Notes: generated by a model not told the origin, from the letters alone. A DNA stretch of 64,000 nucleotides from Bacillus safensis (GCA_030159235.1 BSBG01000006.1:124001-188000); one strand, 5' to 3'; shown: positions 9,996-20,111, numbered from the stretch's first letter. Numbers and translations: made by a program.

Positions 9996-10841
9996 TTACT
10001 GAAGAAACAGCTTCAATTGTTCCACTGCTCTGAGAACAGCAGGATCCTCACACTTTTCTAAATTCGTCAGCATCCCTTGAATGACTGGCTTACGAGGTTC
10101 AGCTTTTGCCAGCTCTTCTTCAATCACTTCAACCGATACAAGGGTATCATCAGAAAGCAGATGCTCAAGCTTTAACAAATGAAGCTCTTCTTGAAGGGAA
10201 GTGGCACTCGGCGCTTCATCGTCCCAGATGGTTTGCTTTAGAATCGGCTTCGTCTGAGAACGAAGCATGCCTTGGACCAAATCATCAAACCGTTCAAGTA
10301 TAAAGGAAGAGAGCTCATCAAATGATAATTGCATCTGATCTTGTAAAAGCAGAACCTGCACATACGATTGGATGATACCTTGAATCATGACTGACAGGTC
10401 AGTTATATATGGTTCGATCTCCTGTCCATAAGTGGTCAAGATGGAAATTTGTATTTCATCATTCATTTGCTTTTTCACAGTTTTTGAATACTTTTTAATT
10501 TGCTGGTTTTCCGGAATAATGTTCTCGCTGAGGATCAAAATGATAAAATCCTTGTTCTCAGCAAAATGCTGAAATTGTTCCGCAATTTGTTTTTGAAAGA
10601 TATCTCTAGGCGCGAGATGCTGATTCTCTTTTCGAATTGTTTCGATGCTTTTCATAGAGGTGTCGATATAATATTCAAACGCTCGGTTGAAAAGCTGTTC
10701 TTTTGATTTGAAATGCAAATAAAAAGCGCCTTTTGATATTCCGCACTCATCTGCAATTTCCTGAATGGTCGTAGAAGAAAAACCCTTTTTCGCAAACAAT
10801 TGGATGCTTGCCTTAATGATTTTTTCTTTTTTTTCGTTCAT
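9996..10841 (-). CDS. yerO: TetR/AcrR-family regulator YerO
   Basis: A 281-residue TetR-type repressor. The N-terminal helix-turn-helix is clear (IIKASIQLFAKKGFSSTTIQ, then ISKGAFYLHFKSKEQLF, residues 8-50). The C-terminal part is a long helical ligand-binding region, larger than the usual 190-residue TetR protein, with an acidic tail rich in leucine. It is divergent from the RND transporter gene swrC, as in B. subtilis. A TGAC-N6-GTCA dyad lies between the two starts. It most likely represses swrC in the absence of an amphiphilic inducer (inference). Confidence 0.85.
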   Translation of the reverse strand: MNEKKEKIIKASIQLFAKKGFSSTTIQEIADECGISKGAFYLHFKSKEQLFNRAFEYYIDTSMKSIETIRKENQHLAPRDIFQKQIAEQFQHFAENKDFIILILSENIIPENQQIKKYSKTVKKQMNDEIQISILTTYGQEIEPYITDLSVMIQGIIQSYVQVLLLQDQMQLSFDELSSFILERFDDLVQGMLRSQTKPILKQTIWDDEAPSATSLQEELHLLKLEHLLSDDTLVSVEVIEEELAKAEPRKPVIQGMLTNLEKCEDPAVLRAVEQLKLFLQ

Positions 10842-10893
10842 GGAATAAGGCCCCTTCAGCTTTAGAATGTTACGTCAAACGCAAGTGAAATGG

Positions 10894-10923
10894 TTGACGG
10901 CATTGTATATCACCGTTTATTAT
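10894..10923 (+). promoter_or_regulatory. Sigma-A promoter of swrC
   Basis: TTGACG and TATTAT with an 18-bp spacer lie 50 bp before the swrC start. Confidence 0.6.
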
Positions 10924-10932
10924 GATATAGAA

Positions 10933-10946
10933 TGACCAGTCAGTCA
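10933..10946. promoter_or_regulatory. Candidate YerO operator
   Basis: The dyad TGACCAGTCAGTCA (TGAC, 6 bp, GTCA) sits just downstream of the swrC -10 box, where a bound TetR protein would block transcription. The pairing with YerO is inferred from position. Confidence 0.45.
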
Positions 10947-10972
10947 ATACATAAAGGAAAATGGAGGACATA

Positions 10973-13900
10973 ATGAATTCGATCATCAATTTTGTATTAA
11001 AGAATAAGTTCGCTGTATGGCTCATGACGATTATCGTAACAGTTGCTGGTCTATATGCCGGATTGAATATGAAACAAGAATCAATCCCGAATATCAACAC
11101 TCCAGTCATTACGGTTTCTACAACGTATCCTGGCGCAACGCCGGACGAAGTATCAGATAAGGTGACCGATCCAATCGAAAAGTCGATTCAAAACCTCAAT
11201 GGGGTCAACGTGGTCACTTCCAATTCATTTGAAAATGCCTCATCCATTCAAGTCGAATACGATTACAGCAAAGACATGGATGAAGCAAAGAAGGAAATTG
11301 AAGATGCTATTAACAATATCAATTTTCCTGAAGATGCAGAAAAGCCTAAAATCGCACGCTTTAGTATTAACGCGATTCCAATTTTAGCTCTTAGTGTCTC
11401 TGGAGATAAAGAATCATTACAAGACCTTACACAAAAAGTAGAAAATGACCTCGTTCCTTCACTTCAAGGATTAGACGGCGTCTCTTCTGTTGAAGCTTCA
11501 GGACAGCAAATCAAAGAAGTAGAATTTTCGTTTAAACAAAAGAAATTGAAAGAATACGGTTTAGATGAAGAAACCGTCCAAAACATGATTAAAGGCTCTG
11601 ATGTGAATGTGCCATTAGGTTTATACACATTTGGCAATAAACAAAAATCAGTTGTCGTGGACGGAAATATTTTAAGTGTCAAAGATTTGAAAAACATGCG
11701 AATTCCTGTTACACCAAGTGCAAGCGGCGGTGCGGGAAGCGCTGGAGCTGGAGCACCTTCTAGCGGCTCAGAAAACGCCGGTGCGCAAGGTGCCGAGCAG
11801 CAGGCTCAGCAGCAAGCAGCAGCACAGCAGCAAACAGGTGCAGCAAGCAGTCAATCTGTAGAGCTGCCGACGATCAAGCTGTCTGAGATTGCAGATATTA
11901 AAGTCGTGAAAGATGCAGAATCGATTTCTAGAACGAATGGAAAAGACAGTATCGGTCTGCAAATTGTCAAAGGCTCTGATGCTAACACAGTGAGTGTTGC
12001 AGAAGAAGTGACAAAAGAGCTAGAGAAATTCAAAAAAGACAACAAAGGAATCAAAGTGAGCACCACATATGATCAAGCAGAGCCGATTAAAGAGTCTGTC
12101 AGCACAATGCTGAACAAGGCGATCATCGGAGCAATCTTTGCGATCATTATCATTCTATTGTTCCTGCGAGATATCAAATCAACATTAATCTCGGTCATCT
12201 CCATTCCGTTATCTCTGTTGATTGCTGTTTTAATATTAAATCAGCTGGATATCACGTTAAATATCATGACACTTGGTGCCATGACCGTCGCCATTGGGCG
12301 TGTGGTCGATGACTCGATTGTGGTCATAGAAAATATCTATCGACGAATGGCGTTAAAGGATGAACCGTTAAAAGGCAAGGCACTCGTCAGAGAAGCCACA
12401 AAAGAAATGTTTATTCCGATCATGTCTTCGACGATTGTGACAATTGCGGTATTCTTACCGTTAGCATTAGTAGGTGGAATGATTGGTGAACTATTCATCC
12501 CATTTGCCTTAACGATTGTGTTTGCGTTACTTGCTTCACTCCTTGTCGCCATTACAATTGTTCCAATGATGGCACACACTCTATTTAAAAAGAACCTGTA
12601 CGGTACAGCGAAAAAGGTCAAAGAACATAAACCAAGCAAGCTTGCCGGCGTTTATAGACGTGTACTGAATTGGACACTCAACCATAAATGGATTACATCA
12701 GGAATTGCCATTCTTATGCTTGTCGGAAGCTTATTCTTAGCACCACTTGTTGGTGTCAGCTTCTTACCACAGGAAGCAGAGAAAACAGCGATGGTGACAT
12801 ACACGCCAGACCCTGGACAAACGAGAGAACAGGCAATTGATGAAACGAAAAAAGCTGAAGAATATTTGATGAAACGTGACCATGTCAATACAGTCCAATA
12901 TTCACTAGGCTCTTCAAATGCCCTGACAGCAAGTGTTGGCGGTAACTCTAACGGTGCGTTATTCTTCGTACAATATGACGAGGACACACCGAATTTTGAT
13001 AAAGAAAAAGATCGTGTGGTCAAAGCCCTGCAAGACAAAGTGTCTAAAGGGGAATGGAAATCACAAGACTTCTCATCTGCTGGCGCAAGCAATACTGTGA
13101 CGTACTATGTGTACGGTGACAAAGCAAGCGATATTGAAGGCACAGTAAAAGATGTCGAGAACATCCTAAAAGATGAGAAAAACCTGAAAAATGTCAGCAC
13201 AAGCTTAGCTGAGAAATACGATGAATATACGTTTAATGCAGATCAAGAAAAATTGGCTAAACTGGGTCTAACTGCTTCACAAATCGCTCAAGCGATTGCA
13301 CCTCAAAATAGTGAAACGACACTAACGAAAGTCACAGAGGACGGCAAAGAACTTGATGTGAAGCTTCAAACGGAAAAAGATGAATATAAGAGCAAGAAAG
13401 ATTTAGAAAATAAAAAGATTACAACACCGACAGGGCAAGAAGTCCGAATTGGTGATGTCGTAAAAGTAAAAGATGGTACGACAGCAAATACGGTGACAAA
13501 GCGTGATGGAAAAATCTACGCAGAAGTGTCTGGTGACATGACAACAGACGATGTCTCTAGTGTGACACAAGATGTTCAGAAGAAAGTTGACAAGCTTGAT
13601 GTGAAATCTGGCGTAACAATTGACACAGGCGGCGTAAGTGCAGATATCCAAGAGTCCTTTACACAACTTGGGCTCGCGATGCTTGCAGCGATAGCCATTG
13701 TGTATCTCATTCTCGTCATCACATTTGGCGGAGGTCTTGCACCATTTGCAATTCTCTTCTCACTTCCATTTACGGTTATTGGTGCTCTCGCTGGATTGTT
13801 TATAGCAAAAGAAACCATCAGCTTAAATGCCATGATTGGATTGCTCATGCTGATCGGTATCGTTGTGACAAACGCCATTGTCTTAATTGACCGCGTTATT

Positions 13901-14179
13901 AAAAAAGAACAAGAAGGTCTCTCAACAAGAGAAGCATTACTTGAAGCAGGTGCAACAAGATTACGTCCAATCTTAATGACAGCACTTGCGACGATCGGTG
14001 CACTGCTGCCACTCGCATTAGGCTTTGAAGGCGGAAGCCAGATCGTATCAAAAGGACTTGGCGTCACTGTAATTGGTGGTTTAACGAGTTCTACACTTCT
14101 CACATTGGTCATGGTACCAATCGTGTATGAAATGTTAAGCAAGTTTAGACGTAAGAAAAAGTACGCAGAAGAAGAATAA
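10973..14179 (+). CDS. swrC: RND-family efflux transporter SwrC (surfactin/multidrug)
   Basis: A 1068-residue RND transporter with the classic layout: one N-terminal helix, a large extracellular porter loop, six helices, a second loop and five or six helices. Proton-relay region TLGAMTVAIGRVVDDSIVVIE-type motif is seen near residue 430. In B. subtilis this protein (SwrC/YerP) exports surfactin and confers surfactin and acriflavine tolerance. The ATG at 10973 follows GGAGGACATA; an in-frame ATG at 10961 overlaps the binding site and is rejected. A Gly/Ala/Gln-rich low-complexity insert lies at about residues 247-298 in the first periplasmic-type loop. The gene ends in a terminator that carries the dispersed repeat. 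Confidence 0.9.
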   Translation: MNSIINFVLKNKFAVWLMTIIVTVAGLYAGLNMKQESIPNINTPVITVSTTYPGATPDEVSDKVTDPIEKSIQNLNGVNVVTSNSFENASSIQVEYDYSKDMDEAKKEIEDAINNINFPEDAEKPKIARFSINAIPILALSVSGDKESLQDLTQKVENDLVPSLQGLDGVSSVEASGQQIKEVEFSFKQKKLKEYGLDEETVQNMIKGSDVNVPLGLYTFGNKQKSVVVDGNILSVKDLKNMRIPVTPSASGGAGSAGAGAPSSGSENAGAQGAEQQAQQQAAAQQQTGAASSQSVELPTIKLSEIADIKVVKDAESISRTNGKDSIGLQIVKGSDANTVSVAEEVTKELEKFKKDNKGIKVSTTYDQAEPIKESVSTMLNKAIIGAIFAIIIILLFLRDIKSTLISVISIPLSLLIAVLILNQLDITLNIMTLGAMTVAIGRVVDDSIVVIENIYRRMALKDEPLKGKALVREATKEMFIPIMSSTIVTIAVFLPLALVGGMIGELFIPFALTIVFALLASLLVAITIVPMMAHTLFKKNLYGTAKKVKEHKPSKLAGVYRRVLNWTLNHKWITSGIAILMLVGSLFLAPLVGVSFLPQEAEKTAMVTYTPDPGQTREQAIDETKKAEEYLMKRDHVNTVQYSLGSSNALTASVGGNSNGALFFVQYDEDTPNFDKEKDRVVKALQDKVSKGEWKSQDFSSAGASNTVTYYVYGDKASDIEGTVKDVENILKDEKNLKNVSTSLAEKYDEYTFNADQEKLAKLGLTASQIAQAIAPQNSETTLTKVTEDGKELDVKLQTEKDEYKSKKDLENKKITTPTGQEVRIGDVVKVKDGTTANTVTKRDGKIYAEVSGDMTTDDVSSVTQDVQKKVDKLDVKSGVTIDTGGVSADIQESFTQLGLAMLAAIAIVYLILVITFGGGLAPFAILFSLPFTVIGALAGLFIAKETISLNAMIGLLMLIGIVVTNAIVLIDRVIKKEQEGLSTREALLEAGATRLRPILMTALATIGALLPLALGFEGGSQIVSKGLGVTVIGGLTSSTLLTLVMVPIVYEMLSKFRRKKKYAEEE

Positions 14180-14183
14180 GAGG

Positions 14184-14208
14184 AAGCCCCGCTCATTAGC
14201 GGGGCTTT
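14184..14208 (+). terminator. Terminator of swrC, left of repeat copy 1
   Basis: AAGCCCCGCT pairs with AGCGGGGCTT. The T run is cut short to TTT by the start of the dispersed repeat. A second, diverged hairpin of the same kind follows the repeat at 14379-14405 with a full T run. Confidence 0.8.
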
Positions 14209-14378
14209 CAGCGTGTAGACAAACCCTCGCATTCGGTGTCAGTCCTGCGCGCTGGTGCTCACGAATGTTACATTCACTCTGCTCCAGTGCTCGTCCTTTC
14301 TAGACTGCAAAGGTTTTCTATCACGCTGAAAAGTAGACAAAGGACTAAAATTTATTTTAGCCCTTTGTCTATAATCTG
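14209..14378 (+). repeat. Dispersed terminator-associated repeat, copy 1
   Basis: First of three copies of a 170-175 bp element (others at 23114 and 54180). It begins CAGCGTGTAGACAAACCC, shares the block CTCGCATTCGGTGTCAG and TAGACTGCAAAGGTTTTC, and its first 125 bp are bounded by an inverted repeat (TCAGCGTG against CACGCTGA). A second hairpin follows, GACAAAGGACTAAAA against TTTTAGCCCTTTGTC. It sits between two terminator hairpins with GCCCC/GGGGC stems that differ from each other in the loop. The gene pair swrC / nucleoside hydrolase is convergent. Confidence 0.85.
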
Positions 14379-14402
14379 AAGCCCTGCCTTGACGGGGCTT
14401 TT

Positions 14403-15356
14403 TTATTTTGAAATCTGACAAACAGCTTTTCTCATCAGCTCTTCAAATGCATGGAAAAAGGCATCTCGATCAACATGGTCAATCACTTGAATGGATTTTC
14501 CATCTGGATGCTCTTCAGTTCGTCCTTGCTTTGGCGTTTCAGTGTAAACAATCGCATTCATTTCCTTTGAGCGGGTAAATGAAGACGAAGCAAGAGTGAT
14601 CGTTGTCAGCACATCCCATAAGTAGTAAGTCGAGTTCGTTTCGTGATGAACGAGCGGCGGACAAAAGGCGTAGCACTGTCCAATAAAATCAATCCCGATA
14701 TGAGAGCGAAGGGATGCCCAGCGCTGACGTACATCAAGTGTAAGCGGGACTTGATTTGTACTTTCAAGTGCGACCATTTCAATAGGAAACGGTTCCTGAA
14801 AGACCGTGCTGACAGCATAAGGGTCCCAGAATGCATTCCATTCTGCTGTCCCATCATGCTCGGGTTCTTCAACATTGCCTTTTTCAAGGAACGTACCGCC
14901 CATCCACACCAATTTCTCAATCTTATTAGAGATTGAAGGATCTTCTTCTAAGGCGCGTGCAAGGTCTGTGAGCGGGCCAGTAAAGAGAAGGGTGACAGGT
15001 TCTTTAGACTTTTTAACCGTTTCAATCAGATGAAGGTGTGCTGGAAGCTTGGACACTTTTGTATCAATAGTACCTTTTTCATTTAAAATCGGCAGGGCGT
15101 CTACATAAAAAGCATGCATACGCCACTCTTTTGGAAATGGATTGACGCTTCTTGAATTTGAAGCAGCGACTTCAATTTCATAAGGACTAAATCGATCAAT
15201 GATTTTCTGAGATGCACTGAGAGCAGGCTCTAAATAACAATCACCAGGAATCACAGACATCCCGATGACTTTCAGATGTTCCATTTGAAGGAGAAGAAAT
15301 AAAGAGACGAGGTCATCAACACCGCCGTCATGATTAAAATACACAGGCTTTTTCAT
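14403..15356 (-). CDS. Nucleoside hydrolase family protein
   Basis: A 317-residue inosine-uridine-preferring nucleoside hydrolase fold that would cleave the N-glycosidic bond of ribonucleosides to ribose and base. The N-terminal Asp cluster reads NHDGGVDDLVSL, so the usual first aspartate of the DxDxGxDD Ca2+ site is asparagine, and activity on standard nucleosides is not certain. LLFTGPLTDLARALEEDP and the C-terminal YYLWDVLTTITLA, with the late Asp ligand, are typical. It has an AAAGGA site and its own transcription unit, convergent to swrC. Confidence 0.8.
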   Translation of the reverse strand: MKKPVYFNHDGGVDDLVSLFLLLQMEHLKVIGMSVIPGDCYLEPALSASQKIIDRFSPYEIEVAASNSRSVNPFPKEWRMHAFYVDALPILNEKGTIDTKVSKLPAHLHLIETVKKSKEPVTLLFTGPLTDLARALEEDPSISNKIEKLVWMGGTFLEKGNVEEPEHDGTAEWNAFWDPYAVSTVFQEPFPIEMVALESTNQVPLTLDVRQRWASLRSHIGIDFIGQCYAFCPPLVHHETNSTYYLWDVLTTITLASSSFTRSKEMNAIVYTETPKQGRTEEHPDGKSIQVIDHVDRDAFFHAFEELMRKAVCQISK

Positions 15357-15525
15357 CGCAAACCATCCTTTACAGCGTTTTCTTTTATTTTATCAGAATG
15401 CTTTGATGAGCTAGGAGATTTCACATATTAGATGGTTGTTTTGTTGCCATTTTCAAATCTCATAGTATAATTAAAGGTTGTTAGTGGTGAAAATAGATTG
15501 CATAATGAATATAGGATGATGATGA

Positions 15526-16434
15526 ATGAAACGTGCTCGAATTATATACAATCCGACCTCTGGGCGTGAACTCTTCAAGAAGAATTTACCGCAGGTTTTG
15601 CAAAAATTTGAACAAGCTGGCTATGAAACATCTTGTCATGCGACGACATGTGCAGGAGATGCGACGCAAGCAGCAGAAAAAGCCGCACAGAGAGATTTTG
15701 ATTTAATTGTAGCAGCAGGTGGAGACGGCACGATTAATGAAGTCGTCAATGGACTAGCACCGCTTGAAAAAAGACCAAAACTAGGAATCATTCCAGTTGG
15801 AACAACAAATGACTTCGCAAGAGCACTTGGAATTCCACGAGAAGGTGTTTTAAAAGCGACAGATGCCATAATTGAGGGTGTAGCGAAGCCGCTTGATATC
15901 GGTAAAGTCAATGGCCATTATTTTATTAATATTGCTGGCGGCGGTCGGTTAACAGAGCTCACTTATGAGGTGCCTAGTAAGCTGAAGACAATGCTTGGAC
16001 AGCTTGCTTATTATTTAAAAGGCATGGAGATGCTTCCATCTATCCGCCCGACAGAAGTCGAAATTGAATATGACGGCAAATTGTTTCATGGAGAAATCAT
16101 GCTGTTCCTTGTTTCACTCACAAACTCAGTTGGCGGCTTTGAAAAACTAGCGCCAGATTCCATTTTAGATGATGGGATGTTTGACCTAATTATTCTAAAA
16201 AAGGTCAATCTAGCAGAAGCCATTCGAGTGGTCAGCCTTGCTCTTAGAGGCGAGCATATTCATGATAACAATGTCATCTACGCAAAAGCGAATCGCGTGA
16301 AGGTAGATGTGAAAGATAAAATGCAATTAAATTTAGATGGCGAATTCGGCGGCATGCTGCCAGGTGAATTTGAAAACCTGTATCGCCATATTGAATTTAT
16401 TGTGCCAAAAGCAACAGCTGAAAAAATAGGGTGA
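15526..16434 (+). CDS. dgkB: Diacylglycerol kinase DgkB
   Basis: A 302-residue soluble lipid kinase that phosphorylates diacylglycerol released by lipoteichoic acid synthesis, returning it as phosphatidic acid. It has the catalytic-domain signature GGDGTINEVVNG at residues 65-76 and GTTNDFARALG near 98. Length and position upstream of rlmCD match B. subtilis DgkB (YerQ). Confidence 0.95.
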   Translation: MKRARIIYNPTSGRELFKKNLPQVLQKFEQAGYETSCHATTCAGDATQAAEKAAQRDFDLIVAAGGDGTINEVVNGLAPLEKRPKLGIIPVGTTNDFARALGIPREGVLKATDAIIEGVAKPLDIGKVNGHYFINIAGGGRLTELTYEVPSKLKTMLGQLAYYLKGMEMLPSIRPTEVEIEYDGKLFHGEIMLFLVSLTNSVGGFEKLAPDSILDDGMFDLIILKKVNLAEAIRVVSLALRGEHIHDNNVIYAKANRVKVDVKDKMQLNLDGEFGGMLPGEFENLYRHIEFIVPKATAEKIG

Positions 16435-16440
16435 AGACTG

Positions 16441-16470
16441 AACTTGGTTCCTTATGGCGGCCAAGTTTTT
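16441..16470 (+). terminator. Terminator-like hairpin between dgkB and rlmCD
   Basis: AACTTGG pairs with CCAAGTT, followed by five T and CTTTG. The stem is short, so partial read-through into rlmCD is possible. Confidence 0.5.
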
Positions 16471-16495
16471 CTTTGCAAATGAGGTGATAAAATTG

Positions 16496-17875
16496 GTGAA
16501 AATGAAACCGCCTGTTCAAAAGAATGAATACTACAATGTAACCTTCGAAGACTTAACGCACGAAGGTGCAGGTGTTGCAAAAATAGAGGGATTTCCTGTC
16601 TTTGTACCGAATGCCCTTCCTGACGAACAAGGGCAAATCAAAGTCACACGAGTCAAAAAAGGATTTGCTTTTGGACGACTCATGGAGCTGACAAAGGAAA
16701 GTCAGCACAGGCAAGATGCGCCATGTCCCATTTACAAACAGTGCGGCGGCTGTCAAATTCAGCATATGAGCTATGAAGGCCAGCTGCAATTTAAACAGAA
16801 ACAAGTAAAGGACGTATTAGAGCGGATCGGCAAGCTTGATATGAGCCGTGTAAAAGTTCATCCTGTACTCGGCATGGAAGACCCTTGGAATTACCGAAAC
16901 AAAGCACAAGTTCCAGTTGGCGAACGAGAAGGCGGACTTGTTGCAGGATTTTATCAGCAGCGTACCCATGAAATCATTGATATGGAAAAATGTTTGATTC
17001 AGCAGTCAGAAAACGATGAAGTGGTACAGGCAGTAAAAGACATATGTAATGCGTTTGGCATTAAAGCATATAACGAAGAGCGGCACAAAGGCTGGCTGCG
17101 TCATGTCATGGTTCGCTACGGTATTGCAACAGGTGAAATGATGGTTGTGTTTGTCACAAGAACGGCTGATTTTCCGCAAAAGCAGCAGGTGATTGAGCAG
17201 ATTATAGCACGATTCCCACATGTTCGGTCAATTGTACAAAACGTGAATTCAAAGAAAACAAATGTCATTTTCGGAGACGAAACAACCGTTTTATGGGGCG
17301 AAGAATACATTTATGACTCGATTGGCGACATCAAATTTGCTATTTCAGCCCGCTCATTTTATCAAGTGAACCCATCCCAAACAAAGGTGCTTTACGACAA
17401 AGCCCTTGAATATGCAGAGCTGCAAGGTGAAGAAACCGTGATTGATGCATACTGTGGAATCGGGACGATTTCCTTATTCCTCGCACAAAAAGCAGGCAGA
17501 GTATATGGGGTTGAAATTGTCCCAGAAGCAATTGAAGATGCAAAACGCAACGCTGCCTTAAACGGAATCAACAACGTCGAATTCGCTGTCGGCGAAGCAG
17601 AAACCGTTATCCCAAACTGGTACAGAGAAGGCATCCAAGCAGACACTCTTGTCGTCGATCCGCCAAGAAAAGGTTGTGACGAAGCACTGCTTGATACGAT
17701 TTTAAAGATGAAGCCAAATCGTGTTGTTTACGTGTCCTGTAACCCAGGCACGCTAGCTCGTGATTTGCGTATTCTTGAAGATGGTGGGTATGTGACAGAG
17801 GAAGTGCAGCCTGTGGATATGTTTCCACATACATCTCATGTAGAATGTGTGGCAAGCCTTGTAATTAATCAGTAA
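16496..17875 (+). CDS. rlmCD: 23S rRNA (uracil-C5)-methyltransferase RlmCD
   Basis: SAM-dependent enzyme that makes both m5U747 and m5U1939 in 23S rRNA of Gram-positives. It has an N-terminal TRAM domain, the iron-sulfur cysteines in [11 protein letters not shown] near residue 82, the SAM-binding [14 protein letters not shown] near 330 and the catalytic cysteine in [14 protein letters not shown] near 420. GTG at 16496 gives the start MKMKPPV and lies 7 nt after GAGGTGAT; the longer frame from 16454 would read through the preceding hairpin and is rejected. It corresponds to B. subtilis YefA. Confidence 0.93.
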   Translation: MKMKPPVQKNEYYNVTFEDLTHEGAGVAKIEGFPVFVPNALPDEQGQIKVTRVKKGFAFGRLMELTKESQHRQDAPCPIYKQCGGCQIQHMSYEGQLQFKQKQVKDVLERIGKLDMSRVKVHPVLGMEDPWNYRNKAQVPVGEREGGLVAGFYQQRTHEIIDMEKCLIQQSENDEVVQAVKDICNAFGIKAYNEERHKGWLRHVMVRYGIATGEMMVVFVTRTADFPQKQQVIEQIIARFPHVRSIVQNVNSKKTNVIFGDETTVLWGEEYIYDSIGDIKFAISARSFYQVNPSQTKVLYDKALEYAELQGEETVIDAYCGIGTISLFLAQKAGRVYGVEIVPEAIEDAKRNAALNGINNVEFAVGEAETVIPNWYREGIQADTLVVDPPRKGCDEALLDTILKMKPNRVVYVSCNPGTLARDLRILEDGGYVTEEVQPVDMFPHTSHVECVASLVINQ

Positions 17876-17888
17876 TGTATTGAGAGAC

Positions 17889-17930
17889 ATCCCGATTTCG
17901 TGATAAACATCGCTATCGGGATATTTTTAT
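17889..17930 (+). terminator. Terminator of rlmCD
   Basis: ATCCCGAT pairs with ATCGGGAT, followed by a T-rich tract. Confidence 0.75.
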
Positions 17931-18025
17931 TTTTGTTTGTCCAATCTGCATTAAAAAAGGATATTTGGAAGTTGAATCAATATTTTCATCCCTTATTTCA
18001 TCACCAAATGTCCTTTTTTGCAATT

Positions 18026-18053
18026 TTGCCCTGTTCATATTAAAGTATATAAT
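18026..18053 (+). promoter_or_regulatory. Likely sigma-A promoter of the dus gene
   Basis: TTGCCC and a perfect TATAAT with a 16-bp spacer, 75 bp before the start. Confidence 0.55.
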
Positions 18054-18128
18054 GATAAAAATTGCTGAAAGACTTTATAGAAGGACATACCCTTTAGGCG
18101 CTATGTCATGAGAGGAATTGGATGAAAG

Positions 18129-19100
18129 ATGAGTAAAAATTTCTGGCGTGATTTACCACGGCCATTTTTTATATTAGCACCAATGGAAGAAGTGACAGAT
18201 GTTGTGTTTCGTCATGTTGTGAGTGAGGCGGCGAGACCGGATGTGTTTTTCACAGAGTTTACGAACAGTGAGAGCTATTGCCATCCTGATGGCATTCAAA
18301 GTGTGAAAGGCCGTTTAACGTTTACAGAGGATGAGCAGCCGATTGTTGCTCATATTTGGGGAGACAAGCCTGAGAACTTTAGACAGATGAGCATTGGAAT
18401 GGCGGAGTTAGGATTTCAGGGGCTTGATATTAATATGGGCTGTCCTGTCCCAAATGTCACGCAAAACGGGAAGGGCAGCGGATTGATTCTACGACCAGAC
18501 GTTGCGGCAGAGTTGATTCAAGCGGCAAAAGCTGGGGGATTACCTGTCAGTGTGAAAACAAGACTTGGTTTTACTGAGGTCGATGAATGGCGCGGGTGGC
18601 TTAGACACATTTTGGAGCAAGACATTGTGAATTTATCAATCCATCTTCGCACAAGAAAGGAAATGAGCCAGGTTGATGCGCATTGGGAGCTCATTCCTGA
18701 GATCAAAGAACTTCGTGATGAAGTAGCACCTGATACGCTTTTGACAATCAATGGTGATATTCCTGATCGTCAAACAGGCCTAAAGCTCGCTGAGCAGTAT
18801 GGAGTGGACGGAGTGATGATTGGGCGCGGGATTTTCCATAACCCATTTGCCTTTGAAAAAGAGCCGAAGGAGCATACGAGTGATGAGCTGTTAGGGCTAT
18901 TAAGATTGCATCTTGATCTTCATGACCAGTATTCTTCACTAGGGTTGCGACCATTCAAAGCACTGCATCGTTTCTTTAAGATTTATGTCAAAGGATTCAG
19001 AGGAGCTAGCTTCCTTAGAAATCAATTAATGAACACATCATCAACAGATGAAGTGCGTGCGATGCTGGATGAATTTGAAGCGAGAAATCAAGAACAATAA
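18129..19100 (+). CDS. dus: tRNA-dihydrouridine synthase
   Basis: A 323-residue FMN-dependent enzyme that reduces uridine to dihydrouridine in the tRNA D-loop. The TIM barrel carries [15 protein letters not shown] at the N terminus, the active-site cysteine in [20 protein letters not shown] near residue 107, and the FMN phosphate site [16 protein letters not shown] near 228. It resembles B. subtilis YfjN in length and motifs. It forms a single-gene unit with its own promoter and terminator. Confidence 0.9.
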   Translation: MSKNFWRDLPRPFFILAPMEEVTDVVFRHVVSEAARPDVFFTEFTNSESYCHPDGIQSVKGRLTFTEDEQPIVAHIWGDKPENFRQMSIGMAELGFQGLDINMGCPVPNVTQNGKGSGLILRPDVAAELIQAAKAGGLPVSVKTRLGFTEVDEWRGWLRHILEQDIVNLSIHLRTRKEMSQVDAHWELIPEIKELRDEVAPDTLLTINGDIPDRQTGLKLAEQYGVDGVMIGRGIFHNPFAFEKEPKEHTSDELLGLLRLHLDLHDQYSSLGLRPFKALHRFFKIYVKGFRGASFLRNQLMNTSSTDEVRAMLDEFEARNQEQ

Positions 19101-19108
19101 CGATTGAT

Positions 19109-19136
19109 GAGAGGAGGGAAAGCCCTTCTCTTTTTT
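19109..19136 (+). terminator. Terminator of the dus gene
   Basis: GAGAGGAGGG pairs with CCCTTCTC, with one G-U pair, followed by six T. Confidence 0.7.
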
Positions 19137-19209
19137 CTATAAATAGGACTATTAAACTAGTTCTCTCAAATGGTAAAATGAGATAGAAATGAAAATTGGA
19201 GGTATTTTA

Positions 19210-20067
19210 TTGAAACCATTCTGGGATAAAGACATAGAAAGTGAAGAAACATTTAAGCAAATCAATGAGAAAGGCATTGCAAAAGCGGAAAAGAAGCTAG
19301 GCGTCATCCTGCCAGATACATATAAGAAACTCATCCTTGAACAAAATGGCGGTTATACTCTTCACAACGCTTTTCCAACGGATCAACCGAATGGATGGGC
19401 AGAGGATCATGTACAATTTGATCATTTAAGAGGGATCGCCAAAGGCGAAGGCATTATGGATAGTGATTATTTAATAGAAGAATGGGAATTGCCTGAGGGG
19501 CTTGTGCTTATTTGTGGGGATGGACATACGTGGATCGCATTGAATTATAGAGAAACAAAGGAACATCCGCCGGTTCATTACTTTGATCTAGAAGATGAGA
19601 CGGATTTCAAATTAGCGGATTCGTTTGATGAACTGATTGCTGGGCATTATACCGCAGAAGATAGCGAAGAAGATGAAATGTCAGATGAAGAGTGGCAGAC
19701 TGAATATGAAAAGCAAAATCCGCCCTTATCAAAAGAAGAAGTGAAAGACATATTGCAGACTCGAGACCCTGACGAACTTCAGAATATTGTATTTTTCAAA
19801 GTTGAACAAATTGATGATATCAAGTGGTTTTTTTCAGAAGTAGAAACTTTTATGAACTCTATTCAAGACGAAAATATGTTAGTAACTGCTGGCTGGGCGC
19901 TCAGTACAATCCTTACACTGAATGATGTGGTGATTAAGCAGAATGACGATATTTTTCAAAGTGCACGTCGTTTTGCGGAGCAATTGAATCAATCAAAAAT
20001 AGAAGAAATGCATGAAATCGCTTTTAATATATCATTATGGTTGGAATTTGATTTAGAGGAGCAATAA
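19210..20067 (+). CDS. SMI1/KNR4 (SUKH) family protein
   Basis: A 285-residue protein with an N-terminal SUKH fold: the stretches IAKAEKKLGVILPDTYKKLI and LEQNGGYT, then LVLICGDGHTWIALNYR and VHYFDLE, are characteristic. SUKH proteins are best known as immunity proteins that neutralise polymorphic toxins, but stand-alone copies are common and no toxin gene is adjacent. The C-terminal 130 residues are acidic and of unknown function. TTG at 19210 is taken as start because GGAGGT lies 6 nt before it; the upstream in-frame ATG at 19189 precedes that site. Confidence 0.75.
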   Translation: MKPFWDKDIESEETFKQINEKGIAKAEKKLGVILPDTYKKLILEQNGGYTLHNAFPTDQPNGWAEDHVQFDHLRGIAKGEGIMDSDYLIEEWELPEGLVLICGDGHTWIALNYRETKEHPPVHYFDLEDETDFKLADSFDELIAGHYTAEDSEEDEMSDEEWQTEYEKQNPPLSKEEVKDILQTRDPDELQNIVFFKVEQIDDIKWFFSEVETFMNSIQDENMLVTAGWALSTILTLNDVVIKQNDDIFQSARRFAEQLNQSKIEEMHEIAFNISLWLEFDLEEQ

Positions 20068-20111
20068 GGCTCTCTTTTTAATGAGAAATGTAATCTATCG
20101 TATTACAAAAA

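Noticed and set aside
13576..14232. 218-codon ORF antisense to swrC
   Set aside because: Shadow of the swrC frame; runs over its membrane helices with no start signal.
16454..16495. Longer N terminus for RlmCD
   Set aside because: These codons lie over the dgkB terminator hairpin; the binding site points to GTG 16496.
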